This document shows positions 1 to 8,200 of a stretch of 48,958 bases of DNA, one piece after another. Both the position numbers and the translations under genes were made by a program. Within the stretch, counting starts at the first letter, position 1. Every line of letters begins with the position of its first letter. Source of the DNA: JBBRNH01 sp038230415 (GTDB lineage: Bacteria > Bacteroidota > Bacteroidia > Cytophagales > Spirosomataceae); the NCBI GenBank assembly GCA_038230415.1, contig JBBRNH010000037.1, positions 1 through 48,958 on the forward strand, read 5' to 3'. Below the pieces are notes generated by a model that was given only the letters and a program-made list of their open reading frames with translations, had not been told where the DNA came from and did no database searches.

Positions 1-186
1 CGGGGTTTCGGTGGAGTTTGTGGAGGAAGTACGGCAGAAAATGGCCGCCAACCCGTAGGCTGCTGCCCGCCGATACCGCTTCCCGCCCCCCCTTACCCCC
101 ACCCACTCATGCAAACCCTGTTGGATCGGTTCGATAAAAAGACCCCGCATTACCCCAACCACGCCCGCACCCTGATTGACCGGCTC
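1..186. repeat. Left copy of a 186-bp direct repeat (tandem duplication arm)
   Basis: Bases 1-186 match 1145-1330 with one difference (G at 120, C at 1264), a period of 1144 bp. The repeat holds the last codons of an Rpn-type nuclease gene, the intergenic spacer, and the first 26 codons of the Dnd-associated-4-like gene. Homology ends abruptly at 186/187. It may extend left beyond the window. Confidence 0.95.
2..58 (+). CDS. 3' end of an upstream Rpn-family nuclease copy (partial)
   Basis: The window opens inside a reading frame whose last 18 codons plus TAG are identical to the last codons of the nuclease gene ending at 1202. This implies a second, nearly identical nuclease gene directly upstream of the window. 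Only the extreme C-terminus is visible, so nothing can be said about whether that copy is intact. Confidence 0.7.
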   Translation, partial: GVSVEFVEEVRQKMAANP

Positions 187-315
187 CGCGATCTGCAAAC
201 CGGTTTACAGTCCGCCGGTAAAACCCTGACCGTGTATCAGTTAGATATGCCCGATGGTGTCTCGAACGCGCACCGGGCCGAATTGGAGATTCGTATTCAG
301 AAAGTTAATTGCTGA
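109..315 (+). pseudogene. Chimeric ORF: N-terminus of Dnd-associated-4-like protein fused to an unrelated tail
   Basis: This 68-codon frame starts exactly like the gene at 1253. Its first 26 codons (MQTLLDRFDKK onward) are nearly identical to that gene, then at base 187 it switches to about 40 residues (beginning DLQTGLQ) with no counterpart in the intact copy. The switch is the right edge of the 186-bp repeat, so the ORF looks like the junction product of a tandem duplication: the start of one gene joined to the end of another gene (X) that originally lay upstream of the nuclease. The stop (TGA 313-315) overlaps the ATG of the next gene at 315, an arrangement typical of translational coupling, so the X tail may have been its natural upstream partner. 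Probably non-functional, though it could be translated. Confidence 0.7.
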
Positions 316-1202
316 TGTCAATTGAACCCGGAATTTATATTCCTATCACATCGGACTACGGCTTCAAGGCCACTTTCGGTAACGAAACCGATACGCTGTT
401 TCTTCGCACGGCCCTGCAAGCCCTTATCAAATCAGACGTGCCCGTCCGGGACGTTCAATTTGATAAAAATGCCTTTGAAGCACTAACGGCTGAGAGCCGC
501 AGTGGTATCTTCGATTTGGTCTGCACCGACGAAAACGGGTCTCATTTTATCGTGGAAATGCAGGTTGGGTACGCTCCGAACTTCGTTCAACGGATGAAGT
601 TTTATGCGTTGCACAAATTCAACACGTTGGTAGAACGGGGTAATTTTGGCTATGCCGACTTGCCCAAGGTATATGTTATCGCCCTGTTGGAGAAGAACAT
701 TCTGCCAACGCCTGACTATCACACGGTAGCCAACCTCAGAACCGAAAAAGGCGAAATCATTGATACACAGATGACGTTTATAACGGTGGAGTTAGCTAAA
801 TTTGAAATACCCTTACCGGCCATACAAACGAACTTAGAAAAACTGATTTACACGATGAAGACGTTAGACAAATCTCCCTTTGCCGAGTACCCCGATTTCT
901 GGGATGAAGAATGGCTGAAGCGGGCAATCAACGAGTTGAATACCCGCAAAATGACTGCCGAAGAACGGTATCAATTTGCGCGTATAACGGCCAAAAATGC
1001 CGAAGCTATCTACGCGGAGAAGCGACGCGAAGCCGAGGCAAAAGAGAAGGGCAAGGCCGAAGCCGTAGTTGAAGTGAAGGAGATGGTTGTTTTGAATCTG
1101 TTGCGGGGAAGTGATTTTGACGCGGCCAAAATTGCCACCCTTGCCGGGGTTTCGGTGGAGTTTGTGGAGGAAGTACGGCAGAAAATGGCCGCCAACCCGT
1201 AG
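315..1202 (+). CDS. Rpn-family PD-(D/E)XK nuclease (PDDEXK_2, 'recombination-promoting nuclease')
   Basis: A 295-residue protein. The N-terminus carries the family hallmark of a short region ending SDYGFKATFG, followed by a PD-(D/E)XK core: Asp67 in SGIFDLVC, then Glu81 and Gln83 in FIVEMQ. The C-terminus is a charged helical stretch (residues about 225-255, rich in E, K, R and A) followed by a small helical domain. Members are often labelled putative transposases, but those characterised (Rpn) are DNA endonucleases that raise recombination and may act in phage defence. I chose ATG 315 over an in-frame TTG at 309 because it overlaps the preceding stop (TGATG). The gene lies 50 bp before the Dnd-associated-4-like gene, and its 3' end forms part of the 186-bp repeat, so at least one more copy existed upstream. 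Confidence 0.85.
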   Translation: MSIEPGIYIPITSDYGFKATFGNETDTLFLRTALQALIKSDVPVRDVQFDKNAFEALTAESRSGIFDLVCTDENGSHFIVEMQVGYAPNFVQRMKFYALHKFNTLVERGNFGYADLPKVYVIALLEKNILPTPDYHTVANLRTEKGEIIDTQMTFITVELAKFEIPLPAIQTNLEKLIYTMKTLDKSPFAEYPDFWDEEWLKRAINELNTRKMTAEERYQFARITAKNAEAIYAEKRREAEAKEKGKAEAVVEVKEMVVLNLLRGSDFDAAKIATLAGVSVEFVEEVRQKMAANP

Positions 1203-1330
1203 GCTGCTGCCCGCCGATACCGCTTCCCGCCCCCCCTTACCCCCACCCACTCATGCAAACCCTCTTGGATCGGTTCGATAAAAAGACCCCGCATTACCCC
1301 AACCACGCCCGCACCCTGATTGACCGGCTC
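1145..1330. repeat. Right copy of the 186-bp direct repeat
   Basis: Second arm of the duplication, covering the last 58 bases of the nuclease gene, the spacer, and codons 1-26 of the gene at 1253. It differs from bases 1-186 at one position. After 1330 the sequence continues as an intact gene, which marks this copy as the original 3' context. Confidence 0.95.
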
Positions 1331-1762
1331 TCGCGCCGAAAGGCGTTTGACACCTCCGTTGGCACCGAGGAAGAAAAATACGCACAGGGCAAAATCTTCG
1401 CCAACTACTACGAGTGTTTTCTGTATGCCACCGTGTTGGGCATCCGCCGGAATTATCGGCTACCATTTGACCGCGCAACTGAGGGAACAAAGTTTCTGGC
1501 GGTAGAACTATGGCGGCCCCGCCCGTTGGTCGAATACCTGTTTATGGCAATACTCGCTCTCTCAGATATTGAACTGATTGATTTGGAAGAATTAGACGAG
1601 CAGCAGACCGACCAAAAAGCCCTTGATTTAGTGCGAATAATGGAGGAATACGCACACGGTGGTTTTGACCTTATGCAGTCTCATTTAGCCGAAGAACCAC
1701 AACTTTTTGAAAACCCTTACGGTGCGGTGGGGTTGCTGAATAGTTTGGAGAGTGTTGCTTAA
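1253..1762 (+). CDS. Protein resembling DNA phosphorothioation (Dnd)-associated protein 4
   Basis: A 169-residue soluble protein without signal peptide or membrane segment. The central part (IFANYYECFLYATVLGIRR), a middle helix with a run of acidic residues, and the late motif IMEEYAHGGFDLMQ recall the family named Dnd system-associated protein 4, whose members carry an EEYANGG-like motif and occur in phosphorothioation gene clusters. This is recognition from memory of the motif pattern, not an alignment. The context supports it, since the Ssp-like operon lies about 500 bp away on the opposite strand, in convergent orientation. Its biochemical role is unknown. The first 26 codons are duplicated at 109-186. 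Alternative: an uncharacterised defence-island protein. Confidence 0.5.
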   Translation: MQTLLDRFDKKTPHYPNHARTLIDRLSRRKAFDTSVGTEEEKYAQGKIFANYYECFLYATVLGIRRNYRLPFDRATEGTKFLAVELWRPRPLVEYLFMAILALSDIELIDLEELDEQQTDQKALDLVRIMEEYAHGGFDLMQSHLAEEPQLFENPYGAVGLLNSLESVA

Positions 1763-1800
1763 TTACGTATCTTTAACAGGACGAAAATGACTCATCTACA

Positions 1801-2226
1801 ATGTTTTACAGCAAAATTTTACCCAATTCTGGCCGCACTACATCACAAGAGCAAGGAGCTATCGATTTTTTAAAACGAGTTGTGTCTGGCGAACACCCTG
1901 CTGTAGATTCTTACGATTTTATGATGCTCAATACTTGTGTCGAAGTCATACGGAAAGGCGTTCAGACCAAGTTTGACGATGATAACGCCTACTTTGACAG
2001 TGAGTTTGTCAGGATACTAACGGCGAATCTGGAAACCATAGCCGTTTTCAATAGCCATAATGATTGTACATGGCATCTCAAAAATCCGTTTGAATGTTCA
2101 CTTGAAGATTTGGAAATGGGCTACAACAGAGATGAGTTTGCCATGATGCACTTAGATATGAATATGCAGGCGTTAATTGAATTGTGGAACAACGATATTC
2201 CACATTTCACACAATGTAAAAACTGA
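1801..2226 (+). CDS. Hypothetical protein
   Basis: A 141-residue acidic protein (for example DDDNAYFDSEF and SLEDLEMGYNRDEFAMMHLDMNM) that I do not recognise. It has no signal peptide, membrane segment or obvious catalytic motif. It lies 38 bp after the Dnd-associated-4-like gene on the same strand and converges on the SIR2 gene with a gap of only 27 bp, so it is part of the defence island by position. Its base composition is visibly more A+T-rich than the upstream gene and like the SIR2 and DUF262 genes, which suggests a shared origin. The acidic character would suit an immunity or DNA-mimic protein, but nothing in the sequence proves this. Confidence 0.65.
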   Translation: MFYSKILPNSGRTTSQEQGAIDFLKRVVSGEHPAVDSYDFMMLNTCVEVIRKGVQTKFDDDNAYFDSEFVRILTANLETIAVFNSHNDCTWHLKNPFECSLEDLEMGYNRDEFAMMHLDMNMQALIELWNNDIPHFTQCKN

Positions 2227-2253
2227 ATTGGGGAACCGCAAAATTAGGTATTT

Positions 2254-3084
2254 CTACAGTTTGAGAAGTTCATCGAGTACGTTCTCTACCTCAATGTGTC
2301 CATCATGAGGATCATAAGGGATAATGTTTATGGTGTAATCTTTACGCCAACGCTCAACTTCAGTGTCTGTTATCTCGTACCTATTCATTAGTGCAAAATG
2401 CTCTGGCCCACCACCATTAAATATGTTGTGTATGTACCCTAACATAAGGCTTAATTCTGGGTCTTTAAGTGAAGCCCCTAAAAACAAAACATTACAAGTT
2501 GAAAATAACACTTGTAAGACGCTTTGATAACCCCGTTGCATATATATCACATTCCTGTAGTCTTTCTCTGTTAATATAATTTCACTTGGCGCACTTCTAG
2601 CATCTCCATGCGCTTTCAAGATAAAAGGCTCTTCCGTCAAAAAATTGTAATTGATTGTAGCTGCATCCTTATAAGTCAAAGGGTTTGGCATAGAATTATT
2701 AACTTTAATGAAAGCGTTTTCTAATAATGTATCGTAGTTTGTCGTAATAATAAACTTTGCCTTGAGTTGAATAATTTTTTGTTGTGAAAGGGTGGGTTGA
2801 ATGGACTTATCATCAAATCGACTCTTTATAAACTTTTGTAAATCTGAATGTAATATTTCCCTAATTTCTTCGGCGACCAAAAGGAACTTGGAAGGATCTT
2901 TAGACAATCTGCGAAGATCATTCTCTTTTTGATCGGACAGTGGAGTATTCGCTTTGCACAAATTAATAAGTTCATCCAATAACTGCCCCCATCCAGGCAA
3001 TCCAGCACCTTGCGAAAGACCAGCCCCAACGAAGACACCAAAGTTTCCCCTTTTGTACGCATCTATTAATTTATCGGGAATCAT
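2254..3084 (-). CDS. SIR2-family NAD-binding protein, probable NADase effector
   Basis: A 276-residue protein that appears to be a single SIR2-type Rossmann domain. Visible motifs: GAGLS (residues 20-24, NAD-binding glycine loop), TTNYD (114-118, with the catalytic-site Asn116) and KAHGD (157-161, with His159 in the catalytic position). The late LFLGASLKDPEL segment is typical of the SIR2_2 type found in prokaryotic defence proteins rather than protein deacetylases; the zinc-binding cysteines of true sirtuin deacetylases are absent. In several defence systems such domains destroy NAD+ when a partner senses infection. It is the last gene of the operon, and its ATG overlaps the stop of the DUF262 gene by 4 bp, implying matched expression. 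The DNA is clearly A+T-richer than the three upstream genes. Role inferred: the killing or abortive-infection output of the system. Confidence 0.85.
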   Translation of the reverse strand: MIPDKLIDAYKRGNFGVFVGAGLSQGAGLPGWGQLLDELINLCKANTPLSDQKENDLRRLSKDPSKFLLVAEEIREILHSDLQKFIKSRFDDKSIQPTLSQQKIIQLKAKFIITTNYDTLLENAFIKVNNSMPNPLTYKDAATINYNFLTEEPFILKAHGDARSAPSEIILTEKDYRNVIYMQRGYQSVLQVLFSTCNVLFLGASLKDPELSLMLGYIHNIFNGGGPEHFALMNRYEITDTEVERWRKDYTINIIPYDPHDGHIEVENVLDELLKL

Positions 3085-4154
3085 GTTGGTAGTTCTTTGA
3101 AAGTGATATTATTAGAGTTGAGGAAGTGATTAAAATAGACTCGGTACCGTATTCTTAGATTCCGGCTTTCAGCTCCTCCGTTTTTGAATGCAAGAATGTA
3201 GTCATACATCTCCTTGTCATAGTCTAAACTTCCTTTGTCATCAATCAGTTGTTCCGGGTCTTTGTTGAATCTCTTCCTTTTTCTCTCAAAAGCGGATAGG
3301 TTGTCAGCGAACGCAATAGAGTTTACATTTTCAATTCTATGAAATGACTTGTATAATAAATAGAAGAAGTCTACAAAATTCCACTTGTTTTTGAAAATCC
3401 CTTTCTTGTAGTCGTTGACCTCCTTCATCCAATTTAGAATGCACTGAGTCTTCTGCATCATAGGCTGAAATGACGAAAACTCTGCATTACAGAACTCAAT
3501 ATACATTGACTTAGTTTCAAATGCTTTTACATTTTTTAGGCAGTCGTAATAGGAAACTGTAAGGGCGTTATCAAGGTATTCTTGATGCTTGTATCGGCCA
3601 ATTGGGATTTTACAATCATGCAAAAAGAATGGATGATTTTCGATTGTTGAGACAATAACATTCCCTAAATTACTAGCCAAAGCATGACGCAATTCAACTG
3701 AGTTTAATCGCTCTCCCATTTGCAGTCTCGCAAACAGAGTCCTAATTTCTTCTTGGGTAGCATTTTGTATAAAAGCTATACTAAGATTAAATGACATGAA
3801 TCTTTGGTATAATTCGTCATGTCGGGTTTTGAGATCAGCAATTTTTAGACCACGTAGATTTATTCCTCCGTATATGAAATCTCCAAGACTATAACCCTCC
3901 AACTCGTCAACGAATTCCCAAATAGCTCTCATTCTTTGCTGTCCATCAGTCACTTCATAAACGTAATGAGGGTCATGATTTGTCTCCCGTAAATAGAACT
4001 TAGGCAGGTCATAGCATCTCAGTATTGAATCAATCAAAAGTTTTTTCTTTGCTGGATTCCAAACCGAAGTGCGTTGGTATTGAGGTTTAGGGTTAATACT
4101 CTCTCTCTTTTCAATTAAATCTGCAATTGTCCATTCGACACTGTTAATTTCCAT
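3081..4154 (-). CDS. DUF262 (GmrS/SspE N-terminal-like, DGQQR motif) protein without HNH nuclease domain
   Basis: A 357-residue protein. The N-terminus shows the DUF262 signature: YQR (26-28), a Trp at 32 followed by basic residues and a LLIDSIL helix, then DGQQR (70-74), and further on RLQMGERLNSVELRHA. In SspE and GmrSD this domain binds and hydrolyses nucleotides and senses modified DNA, and it is normally followed by a DUF1524 HNH nuclease. Here the C-terminal half is helical and charged with no recognisable H-N-H motif, so it is a sensor-type domain alone or one with an unknown C-terminus. It starts 15 bp after the SspD-like gene and overlaps the SIR2 gene by 4 bp (ATGA), so the likely output is the SIR2 protein. 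Its A+T-rich composition matches SIR2 and contrasts with the upstream modification genes. Confidence 0.8.
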   Translation of the reverse strand: MEINSVEWTIADLIEKRESINPKPQYQRTSVWNPAKKKLLIDSILRCYDLPKFYLRETNHDPHYVYEVTDGQQRMRAIWEFVDELEGYSLGDFIYGGINLRGLKIADLKTRHDELYQRFMSFNLSIAFIQNATQEEIRTLFARLQMGERLNSVELRHALASNLGNVIVSTIENHPFFLHDCKIPIGRYKHQEYLDNALTVSYYDCLKNVKAFETKSMYIEFCNAEFSSFQPMMQKTQCILNWMKEVNDYKKGIFKNKWNFVDFFYLLYKSFHRIENVNSIAFADNLSAFERKRKRFNKDPEQLIDDKGSLDYDKEMYDYILAFKNGGAESRNLRIRYRVYFNHFLNSNNITFKELPT

Positions 4155-4169
4155 TTGTGTAACGTTTTT

Positions 4170-5276
4170 TTAAATAAAACAAGCCGCGCAACCTTCGCCT
4201 TCTGCATCACCGAGAAGGTCTAACAAATACGGCGATTTTGACTTTTGCGCGTTGCGGTTTGTGCGCTTGACATACTCCTCTTTGATTGCCTGTATCCGGG
4301 CCGGTTTACTCAGCGCGTCGAGCGTTTCGTCGTCGTTCCAGGCGTAGCCATCTTTTTCGTAGGCCGCTGCCATCGCAAACCGTTCAGGGTGCTGTTCATA
4401 CAGCCAAACCCACTCAATTTTCTGCTGATAAAAGCAGAAATAACAGCCCGACCTACTCCGGGCATATTGCCCCTGTTTTCCGTTGGCGTCAAAATCGAGT
4501 TTGTTGTAATAAGCCGGAACGCCCACGCCACTCTCGCCCAACAGCCTGAAAATATCGGCCCGCACCAACACCTCGTCATTATCAATCAACGGAAACGCGG
4601 TTTCCTGCGCCAATGGATAATTGGTCTGCTGCAAAAAGGCAAACACCAACCCATTAAATAGCCGGGTGTCAATATCGAGCAACAGGTTTAGCTTTTGCGA
4701 TTGCGGGAAACTGAACGAAAGCGGCTTGCCCAACACCTCCGCAAAACGGCTGTTCGGCTTCGGTTGCGGCAGTTGTGCATACAGGGCGGCAACGGCGGGG
4801 GTGTTGGCGTTTGCCAGCACTTTATTTACCACATCTTCGCTCCAGATATTTTTCCGAAACGGGAAAATAGACTGAATGTTGGTCTTTTTCGAGATATACC
4901 CCTCCCGGTCTTCGTCGCCCCGGATACCGACATACGACACAACCGGGTCGGTGCCGACGAATTTTTCAAACGGTTCGAGTTTCAGTTTTTTTGTACACCA
5001 CCGCGAATTTGACGACGGCAGGTAACCGCCATACAGTTTCAGGTAGTGGTCAAACGGGTCTTGTGTGCTTTGGTTAGCGGCCTGCAACAGCGTAATTTTT
5101 TTGCCCAGATACACCTCTATGTTTTTGATGAGTTGGTAGGTTTCGTCCAACTCCTTGCCCGTGTCGCAGGTGTAATACTCGATGTCAAGGTCAGGATACC
5201 GTTGGCGCATATAGATTGCCAACGCAGCACTGTCTTTGCCGCCCGATATGCCAAGTACGTGTCTAACGTGGGTCAT
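4170..5276 (-). CDS. sspD: SspD/DndC-like PP-loop ATP pyrophosphatase (PAPS-reductase family)
   Basis: A 368-residue protein of the phosphoadenosine-phosphosulfate reductase fold. The PP-loop SGGKDS lies at residues 11-16. YYTCDTGKELDE follows at about 35-46 and SRWCTKKLK (Cys94) at 91-99, the latter a DndC-type motif. Cys278 and Cys281 in SGCYFC and Cys363 and Cys366 at the very C-terminus are candidate iron-sulfur or sulfur-carrying positions. In phosphorothioation systems this protein activates the DNA backbone with ATP so that sulfur can replace a non-bridging oxygen. An ordinary assimilatory PAPS reductase would be shorter, would lack this C-terminal extension, and would lie near cys genes. 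It overlaps the upstream ATPase gene by 4 bp. No cysteine desulfurase (SspA/DndA) gene is present in the window, so a housekeeping IscS presumably supplies the sulfur. Confidence 0.85.
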   Translation of the reverse strand: MTHVRHVLGISGGKDSAALAIYMRQRYPDLDIEYYTCDTGKELDETYQLIKNIEVYLGKKITLLQAANQSTQDPFDHYLKLYGGYLPSSNSRWCTKKLKLEPFEKFVGTDPVVSYVGIRGDEDREGYISKKTNIQSIFPFRKNIWSEDVVNKVLANANTPAVAALYAQLPQPKPNSRFAEVLGKPLSFSFPQSQKLNLLLDIDTRLFNGLVFAFLQQTNYPLAQETAFPLIDNDEVLVRADIFRLLGESGVGVPAYYNKLDFDANGKQGQYARSRSGCYFCFYQQKIEWVWLYEQHPERFAMAAAYEKDGYAWNDDETLDALSKPARIQAIKEEYVKRTNRNAQKSKSPYLLDLLGDAEGEGCAACFI

Positions 5277-8200
5277 GGTTTTATCAGGTCTCTGAGTACG
5301 TTTGTCAATGCTGCAATATTAACCACAATATCGCTCCCTAATTGCTTGCGGATGGCTTTTTCGGCAAGCATCACGGCGGGGCCTTTGCTTTTGGGCATCC
5401 GTACCAATTCTTCGCGCAGACCATCAACAAGCGAACCAATTTTCAGGCTGAATACTTCTTCACGTTCGGCATCAATCGTGGTGTCGCTCAGGTGGGTGAG
5501 GTTGTCCAACTCCCGCATCAGGCGTTTGAATCGGTCGTAAAGTTGTACCTCGTCGGGGTCGCGGAGGCCGTCTAAGGGGCGGCCCACCACGGCCTGCGCC
5601 ATCGAGTTCAGCCACGCGCTACGGTCGTCGAGTTGCGAGTTGAGCCGTTGCACAAACGTTTTCTGCCCCGGCGAGAGCAGGTCGTTTCGGAGGTTGGCAA
5701 ACCGGGTTTGCAAACGCGGTTTGTAGTCGTCAAACGCAACAGCGTCGCCCACGTATTCGGTCAGGATAAACGACTCAAACCGGCCAAGCAGCCCGTCGTA
5801 GGCCGTTCGCAGTTCGCGGATCGCGTCTTGCAGCCGGGTAATGTAAGTCTCAAATTGGTCGGGTGCGGCTTGCAGCGCGTCTGCCGAATAGCCGAGGGCC
5901 ATCGGAAAATCCTCGAAAAACGTTTTCTCCGGCTCCTGCGCGTGGGCGATTGCGGCCCTGATTGCCAGTGCTTCGCGGCTGAGTCGTTTGGTGTGTTTGG
6001 CGTATTCGGGCAGGGCGCGGTAAAACGTCAGCAACGGCTTCACGGTCTCTATAAACACCTGATTGCTAAACCGAAGTTGGGTGCTTTGGCTGAACAGGTG
6101 CCGGTAGCCGTTGAAGAGATTGAGCCGCAGCCCATCAACGCCAAACGTTTTGAGGGCATATTTGGCCGGGGCTTTCATGACCAACTCCAAAATATCGGCA
6201 CTGATGTCCGGCACGTAATTCCCCTCTTCAAACAGAGCAAAATCGTCTCGTTTGATAAACAGAAACGTCGGCACCCAAAACTCGATTAGCCCCTGTTTGA
6301 GCTTAAAAGGCCGTGCGCTCAGACTGTCCACCAATTCGGCCACCGTCCGGCGCGACTGCTTTGCCGATTCCAGAAACTGTTCAGAAGCTACCCACAACGC
6401 CCGGAACGACGATGTTTCGGGAACGTCGGGATAAACGGGCAGTTCGTCGGTGTGGGTAGCCGGGCGAAGTGCGGTAGCAAAATCAGTCAGGCCGTTTTGG
6501 GCCAACAAGGTCAGGTAAATGGTTTTTTCGGGCGGGAATCGGTCGGCATCAAACCCTAAATTTGGCTCGCCCCACTTGCCCACTAACGCCTGCAAGTAGT
6601 TGCGCTTGGCAAACCCGATAGACGATCCGATTTTGTGTTTGTTCATCAACTCGTTGCGGAACACGGGCGCGGCCTGATACACCGTTCCGCAAATTTCCGA
6701 CAGCAGCGCGTTGAGTTGGCGGGGGCTGTCAACGGATTGGGTTTCGCCCCGAAACAGCCACGTTGCCGTAGCAGACTCAAACAAGCCATCTAAAATCAGG
6801 TGATTGAGCAAGTTTTTCTGATGCTCCAGCACTTTGGTCAACTCGCGGAGGGCAAATTTATCTTCGTCGTTGCGCTCGATTACCTTCTGCGTCTTCTCGA
6901 TGTCGTAGAGTTGCTCCCGAATCCGGTCGGTGTTGTGGTAATAAACGTACAGAATGGCTTCCTGCTCGGTGGCCGTTTGTTCGCGCACGGCATCGAGCGT
7001 GAGTTTTTGGTTGAAAATCAGGTTGATATACCCGTCGGTTTCGCCCGTTGGCACGGTGGTTATCGGGCGTTCCGAAATCCAGTACTCAAACAGCCGGGGC
7101 GTTCCGTTGGTGTACGCGTGTTTTTTTGCCAGCACCGGCGGCAGTTGGTAGTAGCGTTGCAGGAGCGTAGCCACATCCCGAATTTGGTCAACGTCGTTAC
7201 CGGCTTGGATAAACGCCAACTGAAAATCGAGGTCGGTGCCTTCGTTCGGCACGTAGCGCGTTCGATACACCCGGTACTGAATGATGTTGCGCTGTTCGAG
7301 GTCGGCGATGAGCGTGGCGGCATCCGACAAACCCAAACACGTTTCGGCATACTGCACCAGAAACGCCTTATCGAGCGTGGCGTTTAGCGGCATCAGCAGA
7401 GACAGCAACCCCACCGTTTTCACCAATTTCTGATACGGCCCGTCGTGTTCGGCAAACACGCCCTCTACTTTTTCGAGCGTGGCCCCAATCCCCATCCAGG
7501 CCGCATAGTCGCGGTTGTCCTTCGAGTTTAAGTACGAGTAAAAGTTAAACGTGAGGTAATCAAACACGTTGGCAACGCTGTAAAACGGGTTGGTGGCCGA
7601 CAGCCGCACCCGGCCCATGCCGGTGTGGTCGGTTGATTCGAGAAACGAAAACAGCGACCGCTCGTTTTGGCCGTAGCGTTGCAGCGACAGCGTTAAAACG
7701 GTGGCACTGAGCAGGTCGAGCGGAAAAAGCCGGGCGGCAATGTCGGGCGCAAGGGCCGGGTCGAGTTTGATGGCGTTGCTCTGTTGGGCGAGTTTCAGGG
7801 CGGTTTCTATCCCCGCTTCGGTGGTTTTGTCGGATGCGGTGGCGGTTTGGGTGGTGTGTTCGCCCACCAAAAACAGCAACTGTTCAACCGGTTCATTAAA
7901 GGTGATTTCGCGGAAACGGCCTTTCACTTTTGTCCATTCTGTTCGCTGCACGCCGGTCAGCGAAAACGAGTAGGCATCAATGTTTTGGTGAACCGTTGTA
8001 ATCAGGCAGATACTGTAATCGGCGTTGCTGGCAAACTCGGCAAGTTGCTGAATAAAATAAAACTCGCGTTCCGGCTCGTGCTGCACGGCGTATTCGAGAA
8101 ACTTGCCGAACTCATCAATCACCAGCACCAACAACGGGTTGTTTTGGCCGAGGTCGTGGTAGCGGTTAAAAATCCCGGACAGAATATACTGCGATTGCGG

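Noticed and set aside
315..1202. Insertion sequence (putative transposase)
   Set aside because: Rpn-family proteins are often called transposases, but there are no terminal inverted repeats or target duplications; the 186-bp repeats are duplication arms, not IS ends.
4170..5276. Assimilatory PAPS reductase (cysH)
   Set aside because: The SRWCTKKLK motif, the C-terminal Cys pairs and the defence-operon context fit DndC/SspD; no cys genes are nearby.
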